64,000 bases of DNA from Microtetraspora glauca (GTDB lineage: Bacteria; Actinomycetota; Actinomycetes; Streptosporangiales; Streptosporangiaceae): NCBI GenBank assembly GCA_001570385.1, contig BBYL01000009.1, forward strand, positions 310,001 through 374,000, written 5' to 3'. Shown here in pieces: positions 34,518 to 42,522 of this stretch (positions are counted from its first letter, which is position 1; every line of letters starts with the position of its first letter). The notes under the pieces were generated by a model. The model saw only the letters and a list, made by a program, of their open reading frames with translations, did not search any database and was not told the origin of the DNA. Position numbers and translations under genes: made by a program.

Positions 34518-35068
34518 GCACCCCGAACCCGCGCAGGCAGCTGCGGCCGACCGACGTCAAGCGCCTCAACCGGACCTGGCGCCGCGCCACCGAGTCCCGC
34601 CTCGCGCTCATCCTCGAATCGGTCACCGGCCCCTTCAACGTCGGCTCCGTGTTCCGCACGGCCGCCGCGTTCGGGGTCGAGACGATCTGGCTGGCCGGGA
34701 ACGCCACCCCGCCGACGAACCCGAAAGCGCAGAAGACCGCGCTGGGCACCGACCGGCTGGTCGAGTGGCACGAGCCGGTTCCCGCCACCGAGGCCGTACG
34801 CGTGGCGAAGGAGGCGGGGTATCGCGTCATCGCGGTGGAGCTGACCGGAGACGCCGCTCCGCTGCACGAGGCCAAGCTCGGCGGCGACGTGTGCCTGGTG
34901 GTCGGCAGCGAGGACCACGGCTGCTCCCCCGCCCTGCTGGAGGCGGCCGACGGCATCGTCTACATCCCCCAGGTGGGCCGGGTCGGCTCGCTCAATGTGT
35001 CGATCGCCGCCGCCATCGCGGTCGCCGAGGCCCGGCGCCAGGAGTGGACGTCAACGGCGCATCCGTGA
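34514..35068 (+). CDS. TrmH/SpoU-family RNA 2'-O-methyltransferase
   Basis: 184 residues with the SPOUT trefoil-knot motifs: ESVTGPFNVGSVFRTAAAFGVETIWL (motif 1), LVVGSEDHGCSPALLEAADGIVYIPQ (motif 2) and GRVGSLNVSIAAAIAV (motif 3). It probably methylates the ribose of a tRNA nucleotide; the position is not determinable. A short basic N-terminal extension is present. It overlaps the preceding methyltransferase gene by four bases. Confidence 0.93.
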   Translation: MSTPNPRRQLRPTDVKRLNRTWRRATESRLALILESVTGPFNVGSVFRTAAAFGVETIWLAGNATPPTNPKAQKTALGTDRLVEWHEPVPATEAVRVAKEAGYRVIAVELTGDAAPLHEAKLGGDVCLVVGSEDHGCSPALLEAADGIVYIPQVGRVGSLNVSIAAAIAVAEARRQEWTSTAHP

Positions 35069-35153
35069 TTCCCCATGTTCATGGAGCGCTCACTGACGAT
35101 CTGGGCCTCCAACCGGCATACTCCTGGTCATACGGGAACTGATCCGAGGAGCG

Positions 35154-35957
35154 GTGACCACCAGAATGACCCGCCGTCGTTTCGCCTTTCTCGACCACCC
35201 CGGGCCGCTCGCCTTCGCCCATCGCGGCGGGGCGGCCGAGGGCCGCGAGAACACGATGACCGCCTTCGCGCGGGCCGTCGATCTCGGGTACGTGTACCTG
35301 GAGACCGACGCCCACGCGACGGCCGACGGCGTACTGCTCGCCTTCCACGACCACACCCTGGACCGGGTTACCGACCGCAAGGGCCGGATCTCCCAGCTCC
35401 CCTACCGCGAAGTCCGCAAGGCCCTCATCGGAGGCACCGAGGAGATCCCGCTGCTGGAGGAGCTCCTCGGCACCTGGCCGGACGTGCGGTTCAACATCGA
35501 CGTCAAGGAGAGCGCGTCGATCCTGCCGCTGGCCCGCGCGATCCGCCGGACCAACGCCTACGACCGGATCTGCCTGACCTCGTTCTCCGACCTGCGCCTC
35601 GCCCAGGCGCGCAGGGCCGTCGGCGCCCCGGTGTGCTCCTCCCTCGGGCCTCGCGGGGTCGCCGCGCTGCGGGCCGCCGCCATGGGGTCGGGCTACGGGC
35701 GGCTGCTCACCACCCTCGCCCGCGCCGGCGTGCCCTGCGCGCAGGTGCCGATCGGGGTGCGCGGGCTGCGCGTCACCACCCGCTCCTTCGTCCGTACGGC
35801 GCACGCGCTCGGCATGCAGGTGCACGTGTGGACGATCGACGACCCGGCGGTGATGCGGCGGCTGCTGGACCTCGGCGTCGACGGGATCATGACCGACAAC
35901 ATCACCGGCCTGCGCGACGTGCTCGACGCGCGCGGGCAGTGGCACCCCCGCACGTAA
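35154..35957 (+). CDS. Glycerophosphodiester phosphodiesterase
   Basis: 267-residue TIM-barrel enzyme hydrolysing glycerophosphodiesters to glycerol 3-phosphate and an alcohol. Catalytic motifs: FAHRGGAAEGRENTM, LETDAHATADGVLLAFHDHTLDRVT and FNIDVKES, ending with VHVWTIDDP. There is no signal peptide, so it acts in the cytosol. GTG 35154 is used; ATG 35166 is possible. Followed after 48 bp by the UMF1 transporter. Confidence 0.94.
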   Translation: MTTRMTRRRFAFLDHPGPLAFAHRGGAAEGRENTMTAFARAVDLGYVYLETDAHATADGVLLAFHDHTLDRVTDRKGRISQLPYREVRKALIGGTEEIPLLEELLGTWPDVRFNIDVKESASILPLARAIRRTNAYDRICLTSFSDLRLAQARRAVGAPVCSSLGPRGVAALRAAAMGSGYGRLLTTLARAGVPCAQVPIGVRGLRVTTRSFVRTAHALGMQVHVWTIDDPAVMRRLLDLGVDGIMTDNITGLRDVLDARGQWHPRT

Positions 35958-36005
35958 CCAGCGGCACCCCCGACCCCTGCGGCACGCGCCCGGCGAGGAG
36001 ACCAT

Positions 36006-37424
36006 ATGACCGCCCCCCAGGTCATCGACGAGACCCCGAAGGCACGCCTGCGCGAGCAGCGCGGCTGGTACTGGTACGACTGGGCGAACTCCGCCTTCTA
36101 CACGACGATCATCTCGGTCTTCCTCGGGCCGTACCTCATCCCCGTCGCCAAGGCGGCCGCCTGCGGCAAGGACTTCCCCGGGATGCCGGTGGACGCCTGC
36201 GTCGCCGACTTCGACCGGCTGGCCACCGACCGGCTGGGCTTCGTCGACGTGCTGGGGGCCGACATCCGGCCCGCCGCGTTCTTCGGGCTGATCATGACGG
36301 TGGCGGTGCTGCTGCAGATCGTCGTCCTGCCCGTGGTGGGCGCGCTGGCGGACCACACCGGTCGTAAGAAGGAACTGCTCGGCGGCTTCGCGTACGTGGG
36401 CGCCATCGCCACGATGTGCCTCTACTTCGTGGCCGGCGACCGTTACCTCCTCGGCGGCGTGCTGTTCATCGTCGCGAACCTGTCCTACGGCGCGTCGGTC
36501 GTGGTCTACGACTCGTTCCTGCCGCAGATCTCCACGCCGAACGAGCGGGACCGCGTCTCGTCGCGCGGCTGGGCCATCGGGTATCTCGGCGGCGGCCTCC
36601 TCCTCGCCCTCAATCTCGTCCTCTACCTCGGCCGGGACGGCCTGGGCGTCAGCGAGGGCATGGCGGTGCGGATCAGCATGATGTCGGCCGGGCTCTGGTG
36701 GGCGATCTTCACGATCATCCCGCTGCTCGCGCTGCGCAACCGGCCCGTTCCCGCGCACGAGACGACGGCGCTGAGGTCGGTCGGCGGCAGCTTCCGCCAG
36801 CTGGGGCGGACCGTCGCCGAGCTGCGCCGCTACCCGCGCACGCTGCTCTTCCTGGTCGCCTACCTCGTCTACAACGACGGCGTCCAGACGGTGATCGGGA
36901 ACTCCGCGGCGTACGCCTCGGAGGCGCTGAAGCTCAGCAAGAACGTGCAGATCAGCACCATCCTGATGGTGCAGTTCGTGGCGTTCGGCGGCGCGCTGCT
37001 ACTCGGCGCGCTCGCCAGGAGGCACGGCACCAAGCGCACCATCCTCGCCAGCCTGGTCGTCTGGACCGTGATCGTGGTCGTCGCGGTCTTCCTGCAGGAG
37101 GGCGCCGCGGCGCAGTTCTACGCCATGGGCTTCGCCATCGCCATCGTGCTCGGCGGCACCCAGGCGCTGTCCCGCTCGCTGTTCTCGCAGGTCATCCCCA
37201 AGGGGAAGGAGGCGGAGTATTTCAGCCTGCTGCAGATCAGTGACAAGGGGTCGGCCTTCATCGGATCGCTGACGGTCACCCTGGCGCTGCAGTTCTCCAA
37301 CAGCTATCGCATCGCGATCGTCTCACTGGTCGTCTTCTTCGTGATCGGCTTCGGTCTGCTCGTCGCGGTGAACATCCCGCGCGCCATCCGGGACGCCGGC
37401 AACGAGGTCCCGGAACGCATCTGA
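36006..37424 (+). CDS. MFS transporter, UMF1/Atg22-like
   Basis: 472 residues, 12 predicted helices. The family signature WYWYDWANSAFYTTIISVFLGPYL lies at the N-terminus; LADHTGRKKELLGGF is the first cytoplasmic loop and GGTQALSRSLFSQVIPKGKEAEYF precedes helix 11. Homologues in yeast vacuoles export amino acids; bacterial substrates are unknown. Probably transcribed with the GDPD gene. Confidence 0.92.
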   Translation: MTAPQVIDETPKARLREQRGWYWYDWANSAFYTTIISVFLGPYLIPVAKAAACGKDFPGMPVDACVADFDRLATDRLGFVDVLGADIRPAAFFGLIMTVAVLLQIVVLPVVGALADHTGRKKELLGGFAYVGAIATMCLYFVAGDRYLLGGVLFIVANLSYGASVVVYDSFLPQISTPNERDRVSSRGWAIGYLGGGLLLALNLVLYLGRDGLGVSEGMAVRISMMSAGLWWAIFTIIPLLALRNRPVPAHETTALRSVGGSFRQLGRTVAELRRYPRTLLFLVAYLVYNDGVQTVIGNSAAYASEALKLSKNVQISTILMVQFVAFGGALLLGALARRHGTKRTILASLVVWTVIVVVAVFLQEGAAAQFYAMGFAIAIVLGGTQALSRSLFSQVIPKGKEAEYFSLLQISDKGSAFIGSLTVTLALQFSNSYRIAIVSLVVFFVIGFGLLVAVNIPRAIRDAGNEVPERI

Positions 37425-37467
37425 GGAACCACGGGCCGCAAAGGGCGGTTGGATCACGCTTCCTGTG

Positions 37468-37493
37468 GGAATCCCCACACGGTATCAAGCGTT
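37468..37493 (+). promoter_or_regulatory. SigR-type promoter of rbpA
   Basis: GGAAT (37468-37472), exactly 18 bases, then GTT (37491-37493): a full match to the Streptomyces SigR consensus GGAAT-N18-GTT. Transcription would start near 37500, giving a leader of about 48 nt. rbpA is a known SigR target in Streptomyces coelicolor. Confidence 0.8.
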
Positions 37494-37547
37494 GAACGCG
37501 GTGGAGACCGACCCCTCTCAGGCGGGGACCTCAGGAGGCATTTGAAC

Positions 37548-37892
37548 ATGGGCGAGCGTGCACTTCGCGGTACCCGGCTCGGCGCGACCAGCTACGAGAA
37601 CGACCGCAACACCGATCTGGCTCCGCGCCAGGAGGTGTCCTACACCTGCCCCAAGGGCCATCGCACCACCGTGCCGCTTGCCGCCGAGGCCGAGATTCCG
37701 GCGAGCTGGGAGTGCCGCAGTTGCGGGGCCACCGCTCTCCGGATGGACGCCGAGCAGCCCCAGCAGAAGAAGGCGAAGCCGCCCAGGACCCACTGGGACA
37801 TGCTGCTGGAGCGGCGCACCATCGAGGATCTCGAGGAGGTCCTCAACGAGCGCCTGGCGATCCTGCGGGCACAGCGGCGTAAGAGCGCGTAG
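37548..37892 (+). CDS. rbpA: RNA polymerase-binding protein RbpA
   Basis: 114 residues. RbpA binds the principal sigma factor and RNA polymerase and stabilises open complexes. Visible parts: N-terminal tail (RALRGTRLGATSYENDR), the zinc-binding core with CPKGH and CRSCG, basic linker (QQKKAKPPRTHWDMLLERR) and the sigma-interaction helix (IEDLEEVLNERLAILR). ATG 37548 follows AGGAGG with 9 nt spacing. Served by the SigR-type promoter, so thiol-oxidative stress should induce it. A strong hairpin follows. Confidence 0.98.
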   Translation: MGERALRGTRLGATSYENDRNTDLAPRQEVSYTCPKGHRTTVPLAAEAEIPASWECRSCGATALRMDAEQPQQKKAKPPRTHWDMLLERRTIEDLEEVLNERLAILRAQRRKSA

Positions 37893-37929
37893 AGGCAGCA
37901 CAGCACAGAGGTCAGACGACAAGAACGGC

Positions 37930-37960
37930 GACGCCCCCGGAGGATTCCTCCGGGGGCGTC
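37930..37960. terminator. Intrinsic-type terminator after rbpA
   Basis: Fifteen-base perfectly complementary arms (GACGCCCCCGGAGGA and its complement) around a one-base centre, effectively a 13-bp stem. No T-run follows. It lies between the converging rbpA and DUF2218 genes and can serve both. Confidence 0.8.
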
Positions 37961-37996
37961 TCGCATGCTGCGGGCCCGCCGGGACGGGCCGGTGCC

Positions 37997-38278
37997 TCAC
38001 TCCCAGGTGACGGTGAGCTCGTTGCGCTGGCCGAACCTCTCAAGGTGGCGGCCGAGCACGTCCTGCACGACGCCGAGCGACTCGGCGTCCGCGGCGCTGG
38101 CCCGCATGACGAGCCGATCGGCCTCGGGCGTCAGCACTCCCTCTCCGGCGGAGAAGATCAGGCGGTAGCCGCCGTCGGGCAGCTCCTCGGCCTCGCTCTT
38201 ACGGCCCAGGTGGGAGGCGAGCTGCTTGGCGTACCGGGCGGCGGCGTCGGTCGCGACGTACGCGATGGAAGTGGCCAC
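37997..38278 (-). CDS. DUF2218-domain protein
   Basis: 93 residues with the full family pattern: DAAARYAKQLASHLGRK, a beta section with GEGVLTPEADRLVMRASAADAESL and the final VLGRHLERFGQRNELTVTWE. Function is not established; members often sit near iron-siderophore or regulatory genes. AGGAGG precedes the ATG. Divergent from a MarR gene across a spacer containing several inverted repeats. Confidence 0.92.
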   Translation of the reverse strand: MATSIAYVATDAAARYAKQLASHLGRKSEAEELPDGGYRLIFSAGEGVLTPEADRLVMRASAADAESLGVVQDVLGRHLERFGQRNELTVTWE

Positions 38279-38309
38279 GGCGGAGAACCTCCTACATTAA
38301 ACGGTCAAT

Positions 38310-38324
38310 AACCGCAAAACGGTT
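38310..38324. promoter_or_regulatory. Inverted repeat in DUF2218-marR spacer
   Basis: AACCG-N5-CGGTT, overlapping a second repeat CGGT-N5-ACCG (38302-38314). Placed 32 bp before the DUF2218 start; possibly bound by the divergent MarR protein. Confidence 0.4.
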
Positions 38325-38355
38325 CATAGCCAGACTACTCGCTACGGCGCAAAAG

Positions 38356-38367
38356 TTGAATGTTCAA
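38356..38367. promoter_or_regulatory. Inverted repeat at the marR promoter
   Basis: TTGAA-TG-TTCAA. The left arm doubles as a -35-like TTGAAT; TAGGCT (38377-38382) may be the -10, 6 bp before ATG 38389, implying a leaderless message. Confidence 0.45.
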
Positions 38368-38388
38368 TTATTCCGCTAGGCTGGAGGC

Positions 38389-38874
38389 ATGTCCGGGACA
38401 CGATGGCTGAGCGACGAGGAGCAGCGGACCTGGCGAGCCTACCTGGCGAGCACCCAGCTGCTGCAGGAGGCCCTGGAACGGCAGTTGCAGCGCGACTCGG
38501 GCATGCCGCACGCGTACTACACGATCCTGGCCATGTTGTCCGAGGCGCCCGGCCGGGCGCTGACGATGACCAGGCTCGCGCGCGTCACCATGTTCTCCGC
38601 CAGCAGGCTCTCTCACGCGATGGCCCGCCTGGAGGAGAAGGGCTGGGTCCGCCGGGTCAAGCACGGGCAGGACCGGCGCACGACCATGGCCGAACTCACC
38701 CCGGAGGGTTTCGCGGCGCTGGAGGCGGCCGCGCCCGGTCACGTCCAGGAGGTACGGCACCGCCTGTTCGACCCGCTCACCGACGAGCAGACGCGGCAGT
38801 TCCGCGACATCCTCGCCGCCCTCACCGCGGCGTACGCGCGCGAGGGGCACGAGAGCGGCCTCGCGTCTCCCTGA
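38389..38874 (+). CDS. MarR-family transcriptional regulator
   Basis: 161 residues starting RWLSDEEQRTWRAYL, the pattern of a large actinobacterial MarR group. The winged helix is MTRLARVTMFSASRLSHAMARLEEKGWV followed by DRRTTMAELT in the wing. It is divergent from the DUF2218 gene, its likely target. The GGAGG before the ATG is only one base away, so translation is probably leaderless. Confidence 0.92.
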   Translation: MSGTRWLSDEEQRTWRAYLASTQLLQEALERQLQRDSGMPHAYYTILAMLSEAPGRALTMTRLARVTMFSASRLSHAMARLEEKGWVRRVKHGQDRRTTMAELTPEGFAALEAAAPGHVQEVRHRLFDPLTDEQTRQFRDILAALTAAYAREGHESGLASP

Positions 38875-38895
38875 TCGCGGTGACGCCGCCGCTCG

Positions 38896-39519
38896 TCATC
38901 CCTTGGGCGCCCGGATCCCTTCGAGCACCATGCCGAGGTACCGCTCGGCGACCTCGTCGGCCGTCAGGCGCCCGCCGGGGCGGTACCAGCTCGCCGCCAC
39001 CCACACGGTGTCGCGCAGGAAGCGGTACACCAGCGGCACGTCGAGGTCGGAGCGGAAGGCGTTCTCCTTGATCCCCCGGTCGAGCAGCTCGCCCCACATC
39101 CGTTCGAACCGGTCCCAGGACTCCCGCAGGTAGGCGAAGCGCGGCCCCTCCGACAGGTGTCGCGACTCGTTCTGGTAGATCACGACGGCCGCCCGGTGCC
39201 GGTCGATGGAGCGGAACGACTCGACGACGAGGCGCTCCATCGTCTCCCGCGCGCCGAGTCCCGCGCCGAGGACCTCGTCGTAGCGCGCCCAGAGGTCGTC
39301 CAGGAACGTGGACAGGATCTCGTCCACGATCGACTCCTTGGAGTCGAAGTGGTAGTAGAGGCTGCCTCCGAGGATGCCGGCCGCGTCGGCGACCTCCCTG
39401 ACGGTGGTGGCGGCGTACCCTCGCGAGGCGAAGACCTCGGCCGCGGTGGCGAGCAGCTCCGTGCGCCGCCCCGCGCGCGCGGTCGCGGTGCCCTCGGCGT
39501 CACGCCGTCGTGGACTCAT
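38896..39519 (-). CDS. TetR-family transcriptional regulator
   Basis: 207 residues. N-terminal helix-turn-helix (ATTVREVADAAGILGGSLYYHFDSKESIVDEIL) and a helical ligand domain; the sequence type recalls TetR regulators of fatty-acid or steroid degradation such as KstR2, but no such genes are nearby. ATG 39519 has AGGGAG 9 nt upstream. It converges on the MarR gene. Its upstream region holds a long interrupted inverted repeat (39544-39603). Confidence 0.9.
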   Translation of the reverse strand: MSPRRRDAEGTATARAGRRTELLATAAEVFASRGYAATTVREVADAAGILGGSLYYHFDSKESIVDEILSTFLDDLWARYDEVLGAGLGARETMERLVVESFRSIDRHRAAVVIYQNESRHLSEGPRFAYLRESWDRFERMWGELLDRGIKENAFRSDLDVPLVYRFLRDTVWVAASWYRPGGRLTADEVAERYLGMVLEGIRAPKG

Positions 39520-39543
39520 CTGTCATGGCTCCCTGGACGCTGA

Positions 39544-39603
39544 CCGGAGACGGGGCAGGTCCGCCCCGTCACATGTGTACGAGCACCAGTCTCCCGTCTC
39601 CGG
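39544..39603. repeat. Interrupted inverted repeat, 11-bp arms
   Basis: CCGGAGACGGG (39544-39554) and its exact complement (39593-39603), with a smaller CGGGGC/GCCCCG hairpin inside. It lies between the broken glycosylase gene and the TetR gene, so it may terminate the former or control the latter. Confidence 0.55.
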
Positions 39604-39694
39604 CGAGACGTAGGTGCGGGCGGAGGTCCACGATCTAGTGACCCCGTGCTTACCGCGTCTGGGTTGGTTCCAGCGGTCGATGCTGTGTGGATGG

Positions 39695-40454
39695 TCAGGA
39701 CGGCGGCCGGGTCGCGATCGGGCTGCTGTAGGACACGTTCTTGCCTCCCACGAACGGCAGCAGGCGCTCCGTCTCCTGCTCCAAAGCGGCCTGATCGGTC
39801 GCGGTCAGGGGGCGGAATGGAGTGAGGTGCAGGGTTTCGCCTTTGAGGGACCAGCTTCCGTGCACGTGACCGTTCACAAGGAAGGTGGGCCGTACTTGTG
39901 CCTGGCCGGGCATCACGCGTTTTCGGTCCTCGTGGCTGATGATGCGGGTCCGGTCGGCGTGGCCGAGCAGGGCGTTGTCGAAGGCGGGCAGCAGTCGCAC
40001 GGGGGCGGGCGTGTCGGGGTCGGGCAGTTCCGCGTCGGCCACGTCGACCAGTTCCCTGCCGTCGGGGTCGCGGTGGTGGCGCAGTTCGGCGCGCATGTCG
40101 GAGACGATCTCGCCGAGGCGGGTGAGCCCGGACCAGGCCTGTACGTCCATGATCCCGGCTGGACCGAACGCTGCCAGATAGCGGCGGATGAGGTCCTTGG
40201 CGGTCGCCGGGGCCATGGGCTGGCCGAGCCAGGTCTCGGCGGGCGTGACGGAGACGGCCGACCGGGTGCCCCAGGAGCCCCATGTGCCGGTGGCCGGGTT
40301 GTGGATGAGGGGGGTTCTGAACTCGACCTCCCCGGCGAGGCTGCAGTGCGACCAGGCGCCCGATCACCTCCAGCGGGGTCTGATCGGTGCGGGCCAGCAG
40401 GAACTGGCGATGCAGCAGGGCCCGGTTCAGGGCCCTGCTCGAGAGAGTCGTCAT
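39695..40454 (-). pseudogene. Broken AlkZ-like (winged-helix, PF06224-type) DNA glycosylase gene
   Basis: The family's N-terminus (TTLSSRALNRALLHRQFLL...VIGRLVALQ) is read from ATG 40454, and its C-terminal two-thirds (WGSWGTRSAVSVTPAETWLGQP, RYLAAFGPAGIMDVQAWSGLTRL, LLPAFDNALLGHADRTR) from another frame ending at 39695. The join is at about 40340, right after LQ, where the family normally continues with QAPNPPY. Roughly 100 or more residues are missing and the frame is shifted, so this is a deletion allele rather than a sequencing slip. Its start overlaps the oxidoreductase stop by four bases, so it was once co-translated with that gene. Confidence 0.8.
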
Positions 40455-41434
40455 GACAGCCGCACCGAGACATTGCCTCGGTAGGAGCCCTGGAGCAGGG
40501 ACAAGAACGCCTGCGGCACGTCTTCGACCCCGCCCTTGATGACCGTCTGCGGGTAGACGAAGCGGCCCTCGCCCAGCCAGGTGCTGAAGTGTTCCCGCCA
40601 GGCGGCGATCTGGTCGGGGGTGTGGTAGCAAGAGAACGGCAGCAGCTCGATGCCCCTGGCCTGGGCCGCCGCGTGGTCGGGCGTGGGGAAGCGCTCGGCC
40701 GCGTCGCCGAGCTGACTGGACAGCGAGCCGCACAGCGCGAAGCGGGCGCCGGGCCTGGCCGCCTGCAGCGCGGCCTGATACTGCTCGCCGCCCACGACGT
40801 CGAAGAACACCGAAATGCCCTCGGGCGCGAGCTCGCGGAGCCGGTCGACCGGCGAGCCGTCGTGATAGTCGAACGCGACGTCGTAGCCGAGCTCGTTCAC
40901 CAGATAATCGACCTTGGCTGGGCTGCCGGCGCTGCCGATCACCCGCGCCGCGCCCAGGCACTTGGCGATCTGCCCGGCCAGTGAGCCGACCCCACCCGCC
41001 GCGCCGGAGACGAACACCACGTCGCCCTCGCCGACGCCCGCCACGTCGGCCATGCCGTAGTAGGCCGTCGGCCCCTGTCCGAGGTAGTGGCCGGGGTCGG
41101 CGACGGGGTCAAGCCTGGTGTACTGGGCGGCCGGGCCCGCCGAGTACTCGCTCCAGCCGGTCATCGACTGGACCAGGTCGCCAACCGCGAGCTCGGGGCT
41201 GTCGGACCGGACGACGGTGCCGATGGCGGCCACGCCCACCCGCCGGCCCGGCTGCCAGGCCGGTACCGGGAGGGTGCAGTCCGCGCGCATCAACTCCAGG
41301 TAGGTCGCGGCGAGCCCTACCTGGTCAGTCCGCACCACAACCTCGCCGTCCACCTCGGTGGTGGCGACAGTGAAGTGGTCGAGCGTGGGGATGCCGGCGA
41401 TCTGTGCGGTCAGCTGGATCTCACGCGTGATCAT
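40451..41434 (-). CDS. NADP-dependent MDR oxidoreductase (zinc-free)
   Basis: 327 residues of the medium-chain dehydrogenase family, CurA/leukotriene B4 dehydrogenase-like. The cofactor motif is VSGAAGGVGSLAGQIAK, preceded by GQGPTAYYGMADVAGVGEGD. Zinc ligands are absent. It would reduce alpha,beta-unsaturated carbonyls with NADPH. ATG 41434 has AAGGA upstream. It is divergent from a WYL regulator across 91 bp containing a strong inverted repeat. Confidence 0.9.
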   Translation of the reverse strand: MITREIQLTAQIAGIPTLDHFTVATTEVDGEVVVRTDQVGLAATYLELMRADCTLPVPAWQPGRRVGVAAIGTVVRSDSPELAVGDLVQSMTGWSEYSAGPAAQYTRLDPVADPGHYLGQGPTAYYGMADVAGVGEGDVVFVSGAAGGVGSLAGQIAKCLGAARVIGSAGSPAKVDYLVNELGYDVAFDYHDGSPVDRLRELAPEGISVFFDVVGGEQYQAALQAARPGARFALCGSLSSQLGDAAERFPTPDHAAAQARGIELLPFSCYHTPDQIAAWREHFSTWLGEGRFVYPQTVIKGGVEDVPQAFLSLLQGSYRGNVSVRLS

Positions 41435-41480
41435 TTCTTGGTCCTTATCTCGGTATGGCCTTCGAAATCGACCCTAAAGA

Positions 41481-41509
41481 GACTTTCGGTCACTTTTTGA
41501 CCGGAAGTC
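41481..41509. promoter_or_regulatory. Strong operator-like inverted repeat
   Basis: Arms GACTTTCGGTCA (41481-41492) and TGACCGGAAGTC (41498-41509) match at 11 of 12 positions around a 5-bp centre. Placed 16 bp before the WYL ATG and 46 bp from the oxidoreductase start, it can control both divergent genes. Confidence 0.65.
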
Positions 41510-41525
41510 GAGCGAGGATGGCGGT

Positions 41526-42515
41526 ATGGCGAACACCAGCTCACGGACCCTCCGACTGCTCTCGCTGCTGCAGACCCACCGCCACTGGCCCGGCACGGAA
41601 CTGGCCGAGCGGCTCGGGGTATCCGAGCGGACCCTGCGCCGTGACGTCGACCGGCTGCGCGAGCTCGGCTACCCGGTCAGCGCGGCCCGGGGGACCGACG
41701 GCGGCTACCAGCTCGCGCCCGGCGCGGTCCTGCCACCGCTGCTGTTAGACGATGAGGAGGCGGTGGCTCTGGCGGTGGGCATCGGCGACGCGGCGCAGAG
41801 TGGGATCGCCGGGATGCAGGAGGCGTCGCTGCGTGCGCTCACCAAGGTGATTCGGGTCCTACCGCCCCGGCTGCGGGCCAGGGTGGACGCCCTGCGGGAG
41901 ATGACCCTCTCCGTCGCCGCGTCCGGGCCGGTCGTCGCGGCGCAGGTACTCACCGCGGTCGCCCAGGCCTGCCGGGACCAGGAGCGGCTGCGATTCGGCT
42001 ACACCGCCAGAGGCTCCGCCCCCACCGAACGCGAGGTCGAGCCGCACCGGGTGGTCGCCCTCGGCGGACGCTGGTACCTGGTCGCCTACGACCTGACCCG
42101 GCACGACTGGCGAAGCTTCCGCCTCGACAGGCTGACCGAACCGACCGGGATCGGCACGCGATTCCGGCCGCGTCCACTCCCGGCCGAGGACGCCGCGGCC
42201 TTCGTCCAGGCAGCCAGCGGAGCCCCGGCGCTGTACACGGTCCAAGCGCTCGTCCACGCCTCCGCGACCCAGGTACGGCAGGTGGTCGGCCAGTGGGGCA
42301 CGATCGAACCGCTCAACCACGACACCTGCCGGATCACCATGACCTCGACCTCTCTCGATTGGCCGACGCAGGCGCTGGGCAATGTGGGCGCCGAGTTCGA
42401 GGTGCTGGGGCCGCCGGAGTTCGCCGCGCACGTCCAGGAGTGGGGCGCCCGCTTCATCCGGGCCACCAGCGCAGCCGACAGTGCGCCTGCCGCCAGGGTA
42501 CGTATCGAGTTGTGA
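41526..42515 (+). CDS. WYL-domain transcriptional regulator
   Basis: 329 residues. Winged helix WPGTELAERLGVSERTLRRDVDRLRELGYPV, WYL core (EREVEPHRVVALGGRWYLVAYDLTRHDWRSFRLDRL) and WCX tail. It is divergent from the MDR oxidoreductase and probably represses it. The last codons and TGA stop (42513-42515) lie within the IS end at 42507-42522, so an insertion appears to have supplied the gene's current terminus. Confidence 0.92.
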   Translation: MANTSSRTLRLLSLLQTHRHWPGTELAERLGVSERTLRRDVDRLRELGYPVSAARGTDGGYQLAPGAVLPPLLLDDEEAVALAVGIGDAAQSGIAGMQEASLRALTKVIRVLPPRLRARVDALREMTLSVAASGPVVAAQVLTAVAQACRDQERLRFGYTARGSAPTEREVEPHRVVALGGRWYLVAYDLTRHDWRSFRLDRLTEPTGIGTRFRPRPLPAEDAAAFVQAASGAPALYTVQALVHASATQVRQVVGQWGTIEPLNHDTCRITMTSTSLDWPTQALGNVGAEFEVLGPPEFAAHVQEWGARFIRATSAADSAPAARVRIEL

Positions 42516-42522
42516 TCAGTGG
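42507..42522 (+). repeat. Left IS end (inverted copy of 45847-45862)
   Basis: GAGTTGTGATCAGTGG. Its reverse complement matches 15 of 16 bases at 45847-45862. The decayed transposase gene ends inside it (stop 42516-42518), as expected for the 3' terminus of an IS5-type element. Confidence 0.65.
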
